Positions 23,756 through 35,154 of a stretch of DNA of 64,000 bases are shown here, in pieces. A program made the position numbers and the translations under genes. Under the pieces are notes generated by a model. It saw only the letters and a program-made list of their open reading frames with translations. It was not told where the DNA came from and made no database searches. This DNA is from Lycorma delicatula. Taxonomy: Eukaryota > Arthropoda > Insecta > Hemiptera > Fulgoridae. The stretch is taken from contig NC_134465.1 in assembly GCF_047948215.1 (NCBI RefSeq), positions 41,887,946-41,951,945 on the forward strand, in the 5' to 3' direction. Each line of letters opens with the position of its first letter. Position 1 is the stretch's first letter.

Positions 23756-25289
23756 ATTGTGAAAGAGCCATGTATCCTGTAATAGAATTTTAAGCTTCTT
23801 ATACTTATTTTTGTTTTATTTTTGATTATTGTTAATGTTCTATTGTTACGTTATGCTTTATTGTTCTATTTAAAGTTTATTTTATTTATTTTTTTCTATT
23901 TACGTAGCCGACTTGGTTAATAGTGTTAAGATATTTCACTATATTGAAAGACAGTATCAAATGTTTCATATTTACTAGTATTTATTCATATTAATTGTTT
24001 TTGAACTCGTTGAGGATTATCAATAGATAATTTTTTTTCAAGTGATAGTCTTTTATACGACTTACTTATAGTTTCTATATAGAAACTGATAGTAAATAAA
24101 GGAATTCAGGGGGAAAGAACTGATTAATAAATTAGATACAAATAAAAGTTAAAATGATTGAATTGAAGCCAGAAAGCTTTTTCAAAAATGAATTTTTAGA
24201 AGTAATATGGATAATTTATACTAGAAGATTTATAAATATAAATGAACGGATAAATTACATGATTTATGTCTATCGATATTAAACACAGATCTTGTAGCAT
24301 ATATTTATTTTTTTTAAAAGTCATTCTGATTTCTGTAAGTAGTGCCAAGAGATATTTTATACGAATAAAAAACGATTATTTTATGTTACGTCTTAAATAA
24401 ACTAGTCGTTCACAGCTAATTTCTTTAAAAAATAAAATTTTTAAATTTCTATTCTTTCTTCCGTTAAAAACTTATGAAAAGCATTTGGTCAATCTGTAAT
24501 TAACTCAACAATAACAATAGCGATAATGATAATTTCAGTTAATAATCTAGTGCGGTCGTTTAACAACCACTTTAAAGCCCCCCTACGGTCTTTTAACCTC
24601 AGTAATTTATTAATAAGTAAACAAATATGGAGTAACTTTATCTCCCCTCTGTAGAGAAGTTAGCCTGTAATTAATTCACGTTATACCTTATAATGGGTAT
24701 ATTGTGTGTGAATATATAGAAGCAAGCTCGATGGAGTTTTTATGCAAAACATGAAACAATCTTCGTATACATCGTATTAAAAATTAATATGAAAAATACA
24801 TTTTAGATTATAACAATTTATTTTCAATAGTATAAACCAATTTAATTGGGTAATTTTTGAAAAAAAATTATGATTTTTTTGAGTAAATGAGGTTTGTATT
24901 TATGCTATTACTTTTTTTTTATCAGAAACCAGGTTTCTGCAATAAGTAAAAACAAAAAACCTCCAATAAGTAAAAACTTATAGGAGGTTATTACATTTCA
25001 TCAGTTTTTTCTCACTTATGTTAACTTTATTCTCCGGCAAATCAAAATCTGTTTAACTGAGAACAATCTTCGTTTTTTTTTGTGTGTCGTTATAACTTTA
25101 AAACGACTTAACCGATTTCGCTGAAAATTTTACAATTTATTATTAATTGTCTCGGGAATGTTTACTGGTTATTAGTTACGTATGTTGAAGACCGTTTAAA
25201 ACAGATACATTTAAAATGACATAGACAAAGATAAATGACGTCGACCGATATAGATAACGACATTAAATTTAGTCGAAGTTTTATGTTAT
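23756..25289. other. AT-rich DNA, nothing recognised
   Basis: No frame with similarity. A short repeated TATAGTTTCTATATAGAAAC-type palindrome lies near 24070. Confidence 0.4.
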
Positions 25290-26244
25290 TTATTTATATG
25301 TTTTTATTTTCCCGTTTAGATAGCGCTACAGCAGAGCCTACTTAACTCTAGAAGTTATAAGTTACCTTTTTGGGCTTATCTTCTGATTTTAATAATTACT
25401 AATTTATATCTAATATTCTCGATTATATACTTTTATATAATCGAGAATCTATATATTAAAATAAATTTTCATTTTTTAACAATCTTAAACAATAAGATTT
25501 TTTTCGTATATCGTACTTCACTATATGTTTTTTACTTTTCCCGTTTCCGATGTTTACTTTTCCAATTCGGCAAAATATTCTAATCGATCCAATTTGGGCA
25601 TATACAGTTTATACCGGATCTTGACTTTTTGAGACCTAAGGAACCCGAAAAACTGGATGGAAATTTTCCGGATGTTAATGTTCGTATATACGTGTGTGTA
25701 TTCGGTGTGAGCCTCTACATCACCTTATATATCCAGAACTACTGAACCGATTTTGATCAAACTTGGTCAGATTACCTTATATAAGGAGCATTACCATTAA
25801 ATTTTCAACTTAAAAGGTAAAGGTAGAGCAAGGTCATCTTCAGCATCTCGAGAATTCGCCTAATTAAGATCATATTTTTCCTAGGCGTATCTATTAACGA
25901 TTACAAAATAACAATATCTGTAAAACTACAAGCAAAATTTGTTCTACGTAAGTTGTGAAATTACGTCAGTTTAGTTAGTGCCGACCGTCGCCGCTAGTAC
26001 CGCCACTCCCAGGCGTATTAGTTTTAATAATTTAATTAAATAAACGAGAAATATATTTAAATAAAATGATAAATATTTTAAATTAAATTGTTTGTGTAAG
26101 CCGTGCATAAGATACAATGTATCGGTCCAGCTATTGCATTGGTATTATGCAATGTATGATATGTATCTACTGCACAGAACATACATCCAATGTATGGTAT
26201 GGGTTAAGCCTCGCGGCTACACCGGTTTGCCGACCCTACAAGCA
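25290..26244 (-). repeat. Family F repeat, long inverted copy
   Basis: Reverse complement of 39085-39990 over most of its length: CCCGTTTAGATAGCGCTAC at the left, TGAACCGATTTTGATCAAAC in the middle, GCCTCGCGGCTACACCGG (the tRNA-like head) at the right. It carries an extra inverted duplication (25415-25448) that the sister copy lacks. Non-coding. Confidence 0.75.
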
Positions 26245-26640
26245 AAATTTGCACAATTCTGTCGGATCGGTCACCTCCGTCTATGCAATAGTACTAGATT
26301 AGGAATTAAGAAATTGTTAAACAATTTCATCGAAGCAACAATTTTAACTGGCAAATTGTTACGAGAAGATGTGCTGCTACCACAAGTATACCAATGATTC
26401 CAACGGAAATCATATTCCGATTCAAACGATTGCAATTACCAATTAAACTGACTTTTGCAGTAACAATAAACATATCACAAAGTAGATCGTTGCAAGTTTG
26501 TGGATTGAATTTGGAAAATTCATGTTTTTCTAATTGTCAGTTATACGTTGCATGCTCGCGTGTAGGAAAACGTAGCGATTAGTTTATATATACCTCAAAT
26601 GGAATCACCAAAACCATAGTATATCACAGAGCTTTGTAAC
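26245..26640 (+). pseudogene. Helitron helicase C-terminal fossil
   Basis: Rolling-circle transposon helicase (PIF1-like) end. The first frame reads LCNSTRLGIKKLLNNFIEAT then ILTGKLLREDVLLP. After a one-base frameshift at about 26395 it continues RFKRLQLPIKLTFAVTINIS, LQVCGLNLENSCFSN, then the signature LYVACSRVG of the last helicase motif. An in-frame stop at 26580 is followed by TIVYHRAL and a terminal stop at about 26637. Helitron family membership is established knowledge for this motif set; the Rep domain and the 5' part are missing. Confidence 0.85.
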
Positions 26641-27424
26641 GATTTTGATTTATTTAACTGAAATGCAATTAATATTGTACATTTTATTATTTTCGTAATA
26701 TAATTTGTCAAATATAATACAAAATTTATTTAATCCATACATTCAAATTTAGCAATAACGAAGCATTACCGGGTCCGCAAATTTTAAATAAAATATACTT
26801 AAAAAAACTACGGAAGAAATTAAAAAATAATACTTTAAATCAAATTATTTAAATTTTTATTTTTTTCTAATTTCGGCGCCAAATTAAGGTTTTGTAAAAT
26901 TATCATCATTACTTCCGTTATTAATTTGGCTGCAATTTCTAAGTATAAAAATATATTTGATGCTAATTTTATTATATGAATTTTTATTTACTAAATCAAT
27001 AGTTATACTTACCACTATAAATATACTTTTTCCGAGGGCAGTATTGTTGATTGCAGGCGTGAAACCGATTGACTTTACGCAAAAAAAAAAAAAAAAAAAA
27101 AAAAAAAAGAAGCAGCATTGATTTCGGTTTGCTTGGCATTTCTCCGGCCACCACCTATTCGGTTAAGCATAATTAGGTGGTCCTAAAGCATATTTGTGTC
27201 TGTGCCACAAACGGCTACTGAGCCTCGAAATAGTTTAGCGACCAGTATCCTAAATAGCTCCTAGAGCTTACCTAACAGCGTGAGCGGACTAAGCACGGTG
27301 CCATACACCACCGGCTTACGTGTCCCAACCGCTCACTTGTCATATATTTGCTAAAATGGGTAGGTGCACCCCGTAAACTACTAAAAATATATATGACATC
27401 CATAAATTAAAATTCATTTCGTCT
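26641..27424. other. AT-rich DNA with a poly(A) run
   Basis: Long A-run at 27081-27108. The stretch 27110-27420 is GC-richer and may belong to the minus-strand retroelement piece that follows, but I could not show it. Confidence 0.35.
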
Positions 27425-27812
27425 AGAGAGCAATTCGCTGTCACGCCTAGGTCGCTGAATGCCAGCAAGTACCTGTCCACCATATTAAAGCGCTTGGAGC
27501 CTTAATTGGCTGGTGGTCAACCATATATATCTCTAGGTTAGCTTCCCACAGCAGTGCGGTAGGAGTCTTTTCCCCTTATATAAACTACTGATGTCGGTTG
27601 AACAAAGTAACCGCATCAAGGAACTCCCACACGGTCCGACAATCCGGTTCTCGCCACATTGCCTAGCCGTTTGTGAGTGACCAATTTTCCCTTTGACCTC
27701 TACGTTCCAGGGTGGACCGGTCTCTGTCGCCCCCTCCCCTCCAAGAGCAGGGTAGTCAAACATCAGGTGTTCATTCGACTGGACCTCCCGACAGACGCAT
27801 AGCTCATCAGTT
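27425..27812 (-). pseudogene. Retroelement C-terminal fragment
   Basis: Minus-strand frame around 27800-27533 reads DELCVCREVQSNEHLMFDYP, a Cys/His cluster of the kind that closes non-LTR RT proteins. It is truncated at 27812, where it meets a plus-strand R1-like piece. Confidence 0.5.
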
Positions 27813-27814
27813 GC

Positions 27815-28290
27815 CGCCTTGCAGCAGCGGTATGTTGCTAAGAAGTTCGGTCAGTTGACTTCGGATATGATTCGAGAAATTGAAAAATATGACAATGGCA
27901 ATGCCTTGTGGCAGGCCAGATGGGATGAGACAGATGGTGGGCGTTATACGCATAATCTCTCTCCAAATGTTGTTGGTTTGCGGGACCCCTCTTGGGTGTA
28001 CCCTAATAAATATGTAACGCAATTTCTTTTCGGCAACGGTGCTTTTAGAAACAGACTGCAGAAATTCGGCCTGGTAGATTCTGGGATTTGTCCTCAGTGG
28101 GACAATTGGACGATACCTATCATGTTGTTTATGAGTGCTGGAAGTACGAGTTAATCGTACGGAAACCATCTGTCGGCTTGATTTTATCGGGTCGACGTGT
28201 AAGCTGGAGGAGCTAGGCCGAATGGGCAATAGTGGAGAGTTTTGTAGTGTACTTAGCAAAGGAAAGGATTGCTGATGGGTTCTAGAGCTC
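27815..28290 (+). pseudogene. R1-like retrotransposon C-terminal fragment
   Basis: Frame 27819-28154 reads EKYDNGNALWQARWDETDGG, RYTHNLSP, YVTQFLFGNGAFRNRLQKFG and DSGICPQW. This aligns by eye with WQHRWDVANTGRWTHRLIP and ITQFFTGHGSFRSYLCARL of the better preserved element at 42104-43413. The second Cys of the terminal Cys/His cluster is lost (CPQW instead of CPxC), and a frameshift follows at about 28110. Only the last quarter of the protein is present. Confidence 0.75.
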
Positions 28291-28822
28291 TGCTTGGATT
28301 TTTTTTTTATTCTATTTTTGTTGATATTTTGTTTTATAAATTATGTTTTTGTTGTTCTTATCCTTGTTTTGTTTTGTTTCATTGTTACTGTGTTGTTATT
28401 GTTCCATGTAATATTTTTATGTTTCGTATTCGGTGTTGAACTCACACTTTTACCTTCTACAGGTAGGTAGTACAATTCCTTTGTTAGTTAAATATTTTCA
28501 GTTTTGCTTAAGACTCGGTGAATTGTGTGAGATTGTTTTGAGTTCATTAAATAGTAGTACATCGATGGGAATTTTACTTGTGGCATCCTGGCCGAGGCGG
28601 ACTGGAATATATCAAAAGCCGAGGTTTCGAAGATGACCTCCGGTAAAGCCCATAAGGGCTTTGAACGGAGGCATTTTATGATCAGGATATGGGGTCAGGA
28701 TGTAAAATATACTATCCAAGGGAAAGCATGCCTATCTCTGCAAGTTTGCATGTCAGGTTTTTTTATTAATTTAACGTTTCAAGATTCCTCTAACAATTTA
28801 AAAGCATTGATGAATTCCGGAA

Positions 28823-28824
<2 letters not shown>
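28291..28824 (+). other. Probable 3' flank of the R1-like fragment, with a two-part stem-loop
   Basis: T/G-rich DNA followed by an inverted repeat at 28637-28671: CCTCCG...CGGAGG outside and AAAGCCC-ATAA-GGGCTTT inside. It may be retroelement 3' UTR, by position only. Confidence 0.4.

Positions 28825-28866
<42 letters not shown>
28825..28866. repeat. (GT)n then (AT)n microsatellite
   Basis: Compound run of GT followed by AT. Confidence 0.95.
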
Positions 28867-28868
<2 letters not shown>

Positions 28869-29241
28869 GTTATGTTTAATACATACTTATGTATTACACA
28901 AACTTATAATGCCTACATATTTGTATATAGAAACAGGCCAACGTATATAGATTGGCCTGTTTTTTGTTTGATATCTCCAGAATGGATGAAATTTGGTACG
29001 ATAATTTCTGTATTTATTGGTATTAACGTGGTGTACTTAAAAATAAATTTTTTTTATTCTTTAAAAACAAATAATAATAAATATTAAAGACCATGACTGC
29101 CAAAAAACCGTTGCGAATAAACATTTCTTTTAAACATAGGATTTCTCTTTAACACAGGATTAATTAAACAGCGTGCGGGTGACAATTTTGTATATAGTAT
29201 TTATTTATTTTTTTTTTTTTAACTTTATTTATATACATATA

Positions 29242-29530
29242 TATAAAACCAGAGTGTTTCTAAAATGGCGGGCTGGTTATACTTTTTCGGATTCTACTTG
29301 TAAAACTAAACAAAAAAATCCTTAGGAAAAATGGAAATTTCTCCTTCGTTCTCCTTCTGTCCACCATTTTGTTATTTTTATATAAACGTTTATATGTCAA
29401 GTTCTGATGGAGGAATCACATTAATTTTGTGTAAGCGTCTTTGTAATAAAGTTTTAAAATTAGCAAAAAATCAGGACTTAAATACCTTTGCAAATTACAA
29501 AATGGTGACCATTTTTATTTTCAACCCTTA
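29242..29530 (+). repeat. Family E repeat, copy 1
   Basis: TGTTTCTAAAATGGCGGGCT through AATTACAAAATGGTGACC. Matches 36608-36890 in the same orientation. Both copies border a family C element. Non-coding. Confidence 0.7.
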
Positions 29531-29539
29531 TATTTCCTT

Positions 29540-30530
29540 AAATATAATCACCCAACGCGGGTTGATACATCTAAATCAGTTCAGCCGTTGAGCTGAACTG
29601 ATTTAGTAGAACAAACGTACAAACATGCATACATACAACCTAAATACATTACGCTCCTTTTTGGGCAAAAAATATTTCAAGAACACATGCAGTTATAATA
29701 ATGTCCTTAATATAAATGAAAATATACAGATCACACTCATAAAAGAGTGTGTCATTTGTTAATGACACACTCTCATAAAAGAGGGACGATTTAAAAAACT
29801 ATTGATGTTAATCAAACCTTAATTGAAAAGTTACTTTTTTATAGAATTATTCAGATATTTATAGTTTATGAGTTTTATATTGGTAAGTATTTCTATTAAT
29901 AAGATCTATCGTGGGAACATCATTTTAATCGGTATAAATATAATTTGCTAAATTACGTCTTTTTTTGTCGTCAATAAATCTATTGATACATTCGTATTTT
30001 ATAAAGCGTCAAAGAAAATCCATTTCTGAATATATATGTGAAATTTCATTCCGGTTTGGTTCCGTCGTGAATTTGTACTATACTAACAAATACCCGTTTG
30101 AATTTTGAAAATCGGACGATTGTTTACAGAGATATATAAGAGCAACCCATTGCACCTCCCAAAATAACACCCCAGGGCCAGTACGTTTGTTACCGTCGAC
30201 GGTGATGATTGGTCTAGCCTCGCACGAGGTCTCGCATCATCTCACCAATCTAGTCTCAAACATAGTCCCCACGGGAAGCACATTAATATTAAACAGATTT
30301 TTTAAAAAAAATTTATTTAATATTTTATTTTATTTCAGGTAAATTTAATTCTATTATCTTTGTAATATTATTCATTCGATCGATTCGAATCATTCAGTTC
30401 AAACGCAGGTCACTCAGTAATGGAGGCTCACAGTTCACAGTTCATTAATTCAATTCGTATTAAAGTTTATACTTCAACCGGAAAATCGGCACAACTACAT
30501 ATATATACGCTAAATAGCGTTACTGTTGGA
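29540..30530 (+). repeat. Family C repeat, copy 1
   Basis: Long non-coding repeat whose reverse complement is found at 35296-36605. Shared landmarks: GGGCAAAAAATATTTCAAGA, TCTGAATATATATGTGAAAT, TTTGAATTTTGAAAATCGGA, CGCACGAGGTCTCGCATCAT, ATGGAGGCTCACAGTTCACA. The left end contains a family B-like segment. It carries two local perfect hairpins absent from the sister copy. The class is unknown; no ORF and no clear terminal repeats. Confidence 0.75.
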
Positions 30531-31235
30531 CATTAATTCGGGATGTGCCCGAGGCTATTTATAAAAGAAAAGCATCTGCAAAATCATTCTAACACATGTA
30601 GGGCCATGCAAAATTATAAATTATACAGATTTTAACTATATTTTCCCTTATTTATTTTTTTTTGAAGCGTAATTTATTTAAAAGTAAGGGTGATAAAAAA
30701 ATTGTATTTACAGTTCTGTAATGTGCGCAGAAAAGCAATTCAAGAAATGGTATCACCCTTAGAGAAACATTAATATTTTTTTTTGTCTATCAGTGTTATT
30801 TTTTTCAAAAATTCCTTTTGATTAATATTTCTGATTTGATGATCATAAAATCGTGATTCAATAATTTTTTTAATTTCTTCTGAAATTATTCAAAGTTTTC
30901 ATAAATTTGTTCGTTGGATCTCATTTTACATTTGCCATTAACCATTCACCCTTTTTTATCCTAAAAAATTCTTGTTTCCAAATTTTAATCTTTTATTGTA
31001 AAAATAAAACGTGTTTGAATACATTCAAACATTTTGGTAAAATTATTCTATTGTAATGTTTTAATTTAGTTAGCATATTTAGATAATTTTTTAGAGAAGT
31101 AGACCATTATTAGAAGTTATAATTTTTTCTAATTTCTAAAATTAATTTTGCATTTTTGTTTTTGGATTGAATTACTTCCTTGATAAATTATTTATAATTG
31201 TAATTCCATTTTTCGGAAATTTCTTAATATCTTTA
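30531..31235. other. AT-rich DNA, nothing recognised
   Basis: No supported feature. Confidence 0.4.
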
Positions 31236-31893
31236 TTTTTTTTTTTTTTGTCTTCAGTCATTTGACTGGTTTGATGCAGCTCTCCAAGATTACCTAGTGC
31301 TAGTCGTTTCATTTCAGTATACCCTTTACATCCTACATCCCTAACAATTTGTTTTACATATTCCAAACGTGGCCTGCCTACACAATTTTTTCCTTCTATC
31401 TGTCCTTCCAATATTAAAGCGACTATTCCAGGATGCCTTAGTATGTGGCCTATAAGTCTGTCTCTTCTTTTAACTATATTTTTCCAAATGCTTCTTTCTT
31501 CATCTATTTGCCGCAATACCTCTTCATTTGTCACTTTATCCACCCATCTGATTTTTAACATTCTCCTATAGCACCACATTTCAAAAGCTTCTAATCTTTT
31601 CTTCTCAGATACTCCGATTGTCCAAGTTTCACTTCCATATAAAGCGACACTCCAAACATACACATTCAAAAATCTTTTCCTGACATTTAAATTAATTTTT
31701 GATGTAAACAAATTATATTTCTTACTGAAGGCTCGTTTAGCTTGTGCTATTCGGCATTTTATATCGCTCCTGCTTCGTCCATCTTTAGTAATTTTACTTC
31801 CCAAATAACAAAATTCTTTTACCTCCATAATCTTTTCTCCTCCTATTTTCACATTCAGCGGTCCATCTTTGTTATTTCTACTACATTTCATCT
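31236..31893 (-). mobile_element. RTE-like retrotransposon, 5'-truncated copy
   Basis: Minus-strand continuous frame from 31891 (MKCSRNNKDGPLNVKIGG) through EFCYLGSKITKDGRS, ALYGSETWTIGVSEKKRLEA, RRMLKIRWVDKV, HILRHPGIVALILEG to the 3' end. It ends in AGTCAAATGACTGAAGAC and an A-tail (T-run at 31238-31249). It covers only the part after the RT catalytic domain. Unlike the 10500-11735 copy, the frame is intact here, so this is a younger insertion. 5' truncation is the usual outcome of target-primed reverse transcription. Confidence 0.85.
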
Positions 31894-31914
31894 TTATTTT
31901 AGGGTAATTAATTC

Positions 31915-32079
31915 ATCATAGAAACTGGAACGTTGCGGATGAAAATGACAAATGAGAATTTTGTAGCTTATAAAAAATGCCATGCCTGACCGGGATTCGA
32001 ATCCGAGACCTCCGGATGGAAGGCTGAGACGCTTCTACTCCGCCACGGAGATCGGTAAAAAAAAAAAAAAAAAAAAAAT
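31915..32079 (-). repeat. tRNA-derived SINE, family 2
   Basis: Minus strand: CCGTGGCGGAGTAGAAGCGT as A-box region and GGATTCGAATCCCGGTCAGG with the B box. Shares the head with 45791-45960. A run of A lies at 32056-32079. A functional tRNA is unlikely because the acceptor stem does not pair. Confidence 0.6.
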
Positions 32080-32165
32080 TTTTTTGCTAAAATGAGTCAG
32101 TTTTGTTTTTTAATATTAATTTATTTATTGCTCCAAAATTATACTCATTAAATTATATCTAATCA

Positions 32166-32365
32166 AACCACCGTGTTGGTCTAGTGGTAAACTCGTTCTA
32201 AATCGTCTGATTTCAAGTTGAAATTCCTAGGTTCAAATTCTAATAAAGGTAATTGCTTTTATTCGGATTTGAATATTATCTCGTAGATACCATGTTCTTT
32301 TAATGGTGGGGTTCAATTAACCACACGTCTGAGGACGGTCGGCCTGAGTTTGTTCAAGAGTATAG
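32166..32365 (+). repeat. tRNA-derived SINE, family 1, diverged
   Basis: Head ACCGTGTTGGTCTAGTGGTA, B-box-like GGTTCAAATTCT, body TTAACCACACGTCTGAGG. The central palindrome is degraded and the 3' tail is missing. Confidence 0.75.
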
Positions 32366-32899
32366 ATTTACCAGTACAGTTAGATTACACTGATAAGTCA
32401 CTAATGACTTTAATTGTTGATGCGACTATAAATAAAAGTATTAAAAAAAAATATTTAATCTAACATAATACGTGTGTTTATTATAATAAATATAATATTT
32501 TTACTTTCCGTGCAAAAACTATGTAGTTGTTGCAGCAGCTTTATTCCAAAGTATGGTGAGCGGTAAAAATTTTCGGTGTGAGGATTTTTGCAAAATCTCA
32601 AGATTTAATGACGCTCTCTAAACGAAAAACACAACAAAACCTGAAAATTTGAACATCGTACATACGAGATTGAATAATAAACTAATGACTGATTTTTTTA
32701 AGCAAAATGTGGCAACCCTGCAGCCTTCATAGACACTCCATCTTTGACCTTGATCTTCTCGCCACTAACAATCCAAGCGGTGCATCCGTACATCTCAGTC
32801 TTGAGTAGCGGTGTAATAAATTAATACGTGTTTTGGTCTCTTGTCAAGGAAATGGAATCGCGAAAAATGTGGCATCTTATCTATTGGAACACATACAAA
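32366..32899. other. No gene seen; possible mariner 5' flank
   Basis: AT-rich first half. 32690-32860 is GC-richer and directly precedes the mariner relic, so it may be its untranslated end. Confidence 0.35.
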
Positions 32900-33455
32900 T
32901 CAACCCAGATTTATTGAACCGTGATATCGCTGGTAATAAAAGTTAGTTCTTCTAGTACGATCGAGAGACAAAACGTTACAATTCGCAAGGGTGTATAAAG
33001 GAATTACCTAACACAAAAAAAAGTTCGCATGTCAAAATTAAAAATAAAATGCGTGCTTCTGAGCTTTTTTTTTAAAAAAAGGCGTTGTTCAAAAAGAGTG
33101 GGTGTCTCCTGGACAGTTAATCAATATTTTTACAAATACTTCGAAAATGAGTTTTCTGTGTACGTTGAAACATTAGTACGAGTTAGATTCTTCTTCACGA
33201 TAATGCGCCATCACATGCTGCATTGTTTGTATAGCAGTTTAACCTTAAAACGCATTTCAGTACTATCACAGCCACCTTATTCACCAGATCTTGCCTCAAG
33301 CGACTTTTTTTTATTCCCAAGAGTCAAATTTGTGCTCAAGAGGCACCATTCTCAAACAACAGATTTCAAAAATGCTGAGACAAGGGTCTTAAAGAATATT
33401 CAAGTGTGCAAGCAGAAGATAACTGCTTATATTCGTTCTACAACCGACTAAAAAC
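32900..33455 (+). pseudogene. Mariner transposase relic (SETMAR-like group)
   Basis: Pieces in shifting frames: VRMSKLKIKCVLLSFF (about 33020-33075), the second catalytic block LHDNAPSHA (about 33193-33220), then LKRISVLSQPPYSPDLAS with the third catalytic block SSDFFLFPRVKFVLKRHH (about 33290-33350). The PYSPDLA...SDFFLF spacing is that of classical mariners. The first catalytic Asp is not seen and several frameshifts are present, so it is dead. The stretch 33456 onward is anonymous. Confidence 0.8.
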
Positions 33456-34718
33456 AAAAGTAAAAAATCACATCAGTTTCATTACTTTATTGTTGAACCT
33501 GAACGGTGAGTCAAAACATATTTTGATCTATGTTTCAAGTTTTAATGTTCAGACAATCATTTTATGATCTACAAAGCAAAATCATTTAATCGTACCTCAT
33601 AAACATAGCATTTCTGGATCGATGTTTATAAGACTATTTTCCAATTTAAACCTCTTAAACTACATCCTGAAATACTGTCCTTTTTTTTAATGGATCAATC
33701 TGAATCGTTTGTGTATGTATGTGCACGCGCGCGCGTGTGTGTTAAAGAAACTACAAAGATAATATCAACCAGAATATTATAAGAATAAATAATAAATTAT
33801 TAGGAAAAAAAATTAAAAATAACTAATAATAAAATGAGATATTAAAAGAAAAATTAAGAAGAACAAATGACGGCTGGCAAAATGGAGGGAAGAAAAGTGA
33901 GGCTTGTGTGATGCAAAACTCCCTTCCGCTTTACTTTTACGGCTTAGAGTTCCAAGTGACTGCGCGCTCCCTTCCCCTCTTGTTTTCTTACTCACCAAAC
34001 CCCCACCCTAAATATACACACCGCTGCACCCGATCGCAGCCATTCTTACTTCTTACGATGTACCCGCTCCAGTTGTCTTCATTCCCCTTTAGAGAGGGGT
34101 TCAAACAGAGTGACTGAGCGAATGACTCATCTTTAGAGGGAATTAAATTTTGCCATCTTGTCCATCTTTCTATCGTCGTCGTTGTTATTCTTTTGTTTAG
34201 AGTCTGACACTAAGACAAACCTACTGTGTCTATCTGTTAGCCGCAGTACAAAATAACAACTTTGAAAAAGTTTAACCCGAGGAAAAAATATCACTTATAA
34301 TAGTTTTTTCTAATGTAATATGTAACCGCTAATTACTTACGCAAAAAAAAGATATTAATTAGATTAACAAAGTTTTAATTATTTTAATTAATTACTTTAT
34401 TTGTTTAATTTAATATTTTATTCCATTTTTTGTTTTTGTGTTTTTTTAATCATCAGTTACGAGTTTTACTGTTTTGATGGTATTCTTACTGTTTCCTAAA
34501 ACCTTTTTTTTTTTTTAATTCATTTATTTTTATCATAAAAGAATATTAAACTACAATTAAAAAAAATAATATTAAGTTAATATTAATTTATAAAATTAAT
34601 AAATATTAAAAAGATTATTATTATTATTAACAATATTTTTTCCTGGTTTATATGTTGCAATCTGTTCAACTAGTGAACAATAAGCAACGCCCCTCCACGG
34701 TACACTGAGATTAAAATT
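33456..34718. other. Mostly AT-rich; GC-richer island at 33900-34140
   Basis: A short CG/TG alternating run lies at 33722-33741. 33900-34140 stands out as GC-richer, C-rich on the plus strand and without a partner elsewhere in the window. No convincing frame. Confidence 0.4.
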
Positions 34719-34872
34719 ATATACATGACTTGTAAATGAGGTATAGTCTTGTACAGATTAAGTAATGTACGACCATTCCTGAAACATGTTTAATTGAATC
34801 TCAACCACCAAAATACACCGGTATCACTGTTTAGAATTCAAATCTGTGTAAAAGCAACAAATCTAGGATTTA
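34719..34872 (-). repeat. tRNA-derived SINE, family 1, diverged fragment
   Basis: Body segment only: AACCACCAAAATACACCGGT with AATTGAATCTC nearby. Head and tail are lost. Confidence 0.6.
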
Positions 34873-35154
34873 CTATAAATTATATTAATGTAAAAAATAT
34901 AACGTTGCAATAAATTATATAGGTCTTTTCTTTTTTTAATTTTAATGATTTTATAACAACCTGAACACGTTGTACTAACATTATAAATTGAAAATAAAAC
35001 GGTTTTATACAGAATCGGATTTAGCCTTAACAAAAAATTTTAATTTTTGGGCCCCATTTATATAAACTGCGGACAACTTCGAAAAAAATTGAATGATAGT
35101 CGAGAAATTCCCTTTTCGGTAAACAACAAGACCACCTTCTCATATTTTTACACT
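34873..35154. other. AT-rich DNA, nothing recognised
   Basis: No supported feature. Confidence 0.35.

Noticed and set aside
27807..28259. A 150-codon minus-strand frame
   Set aside because: Antisense of the R1-like fragment, whose plus-strand translation has the family motifs.
28931..28968. Bacterial-type intrinsic terminator (stem-loop plus T-run)
   Set aside because: The setting is plainly eukaryotic; the structure is more simply a local inverted duplication.
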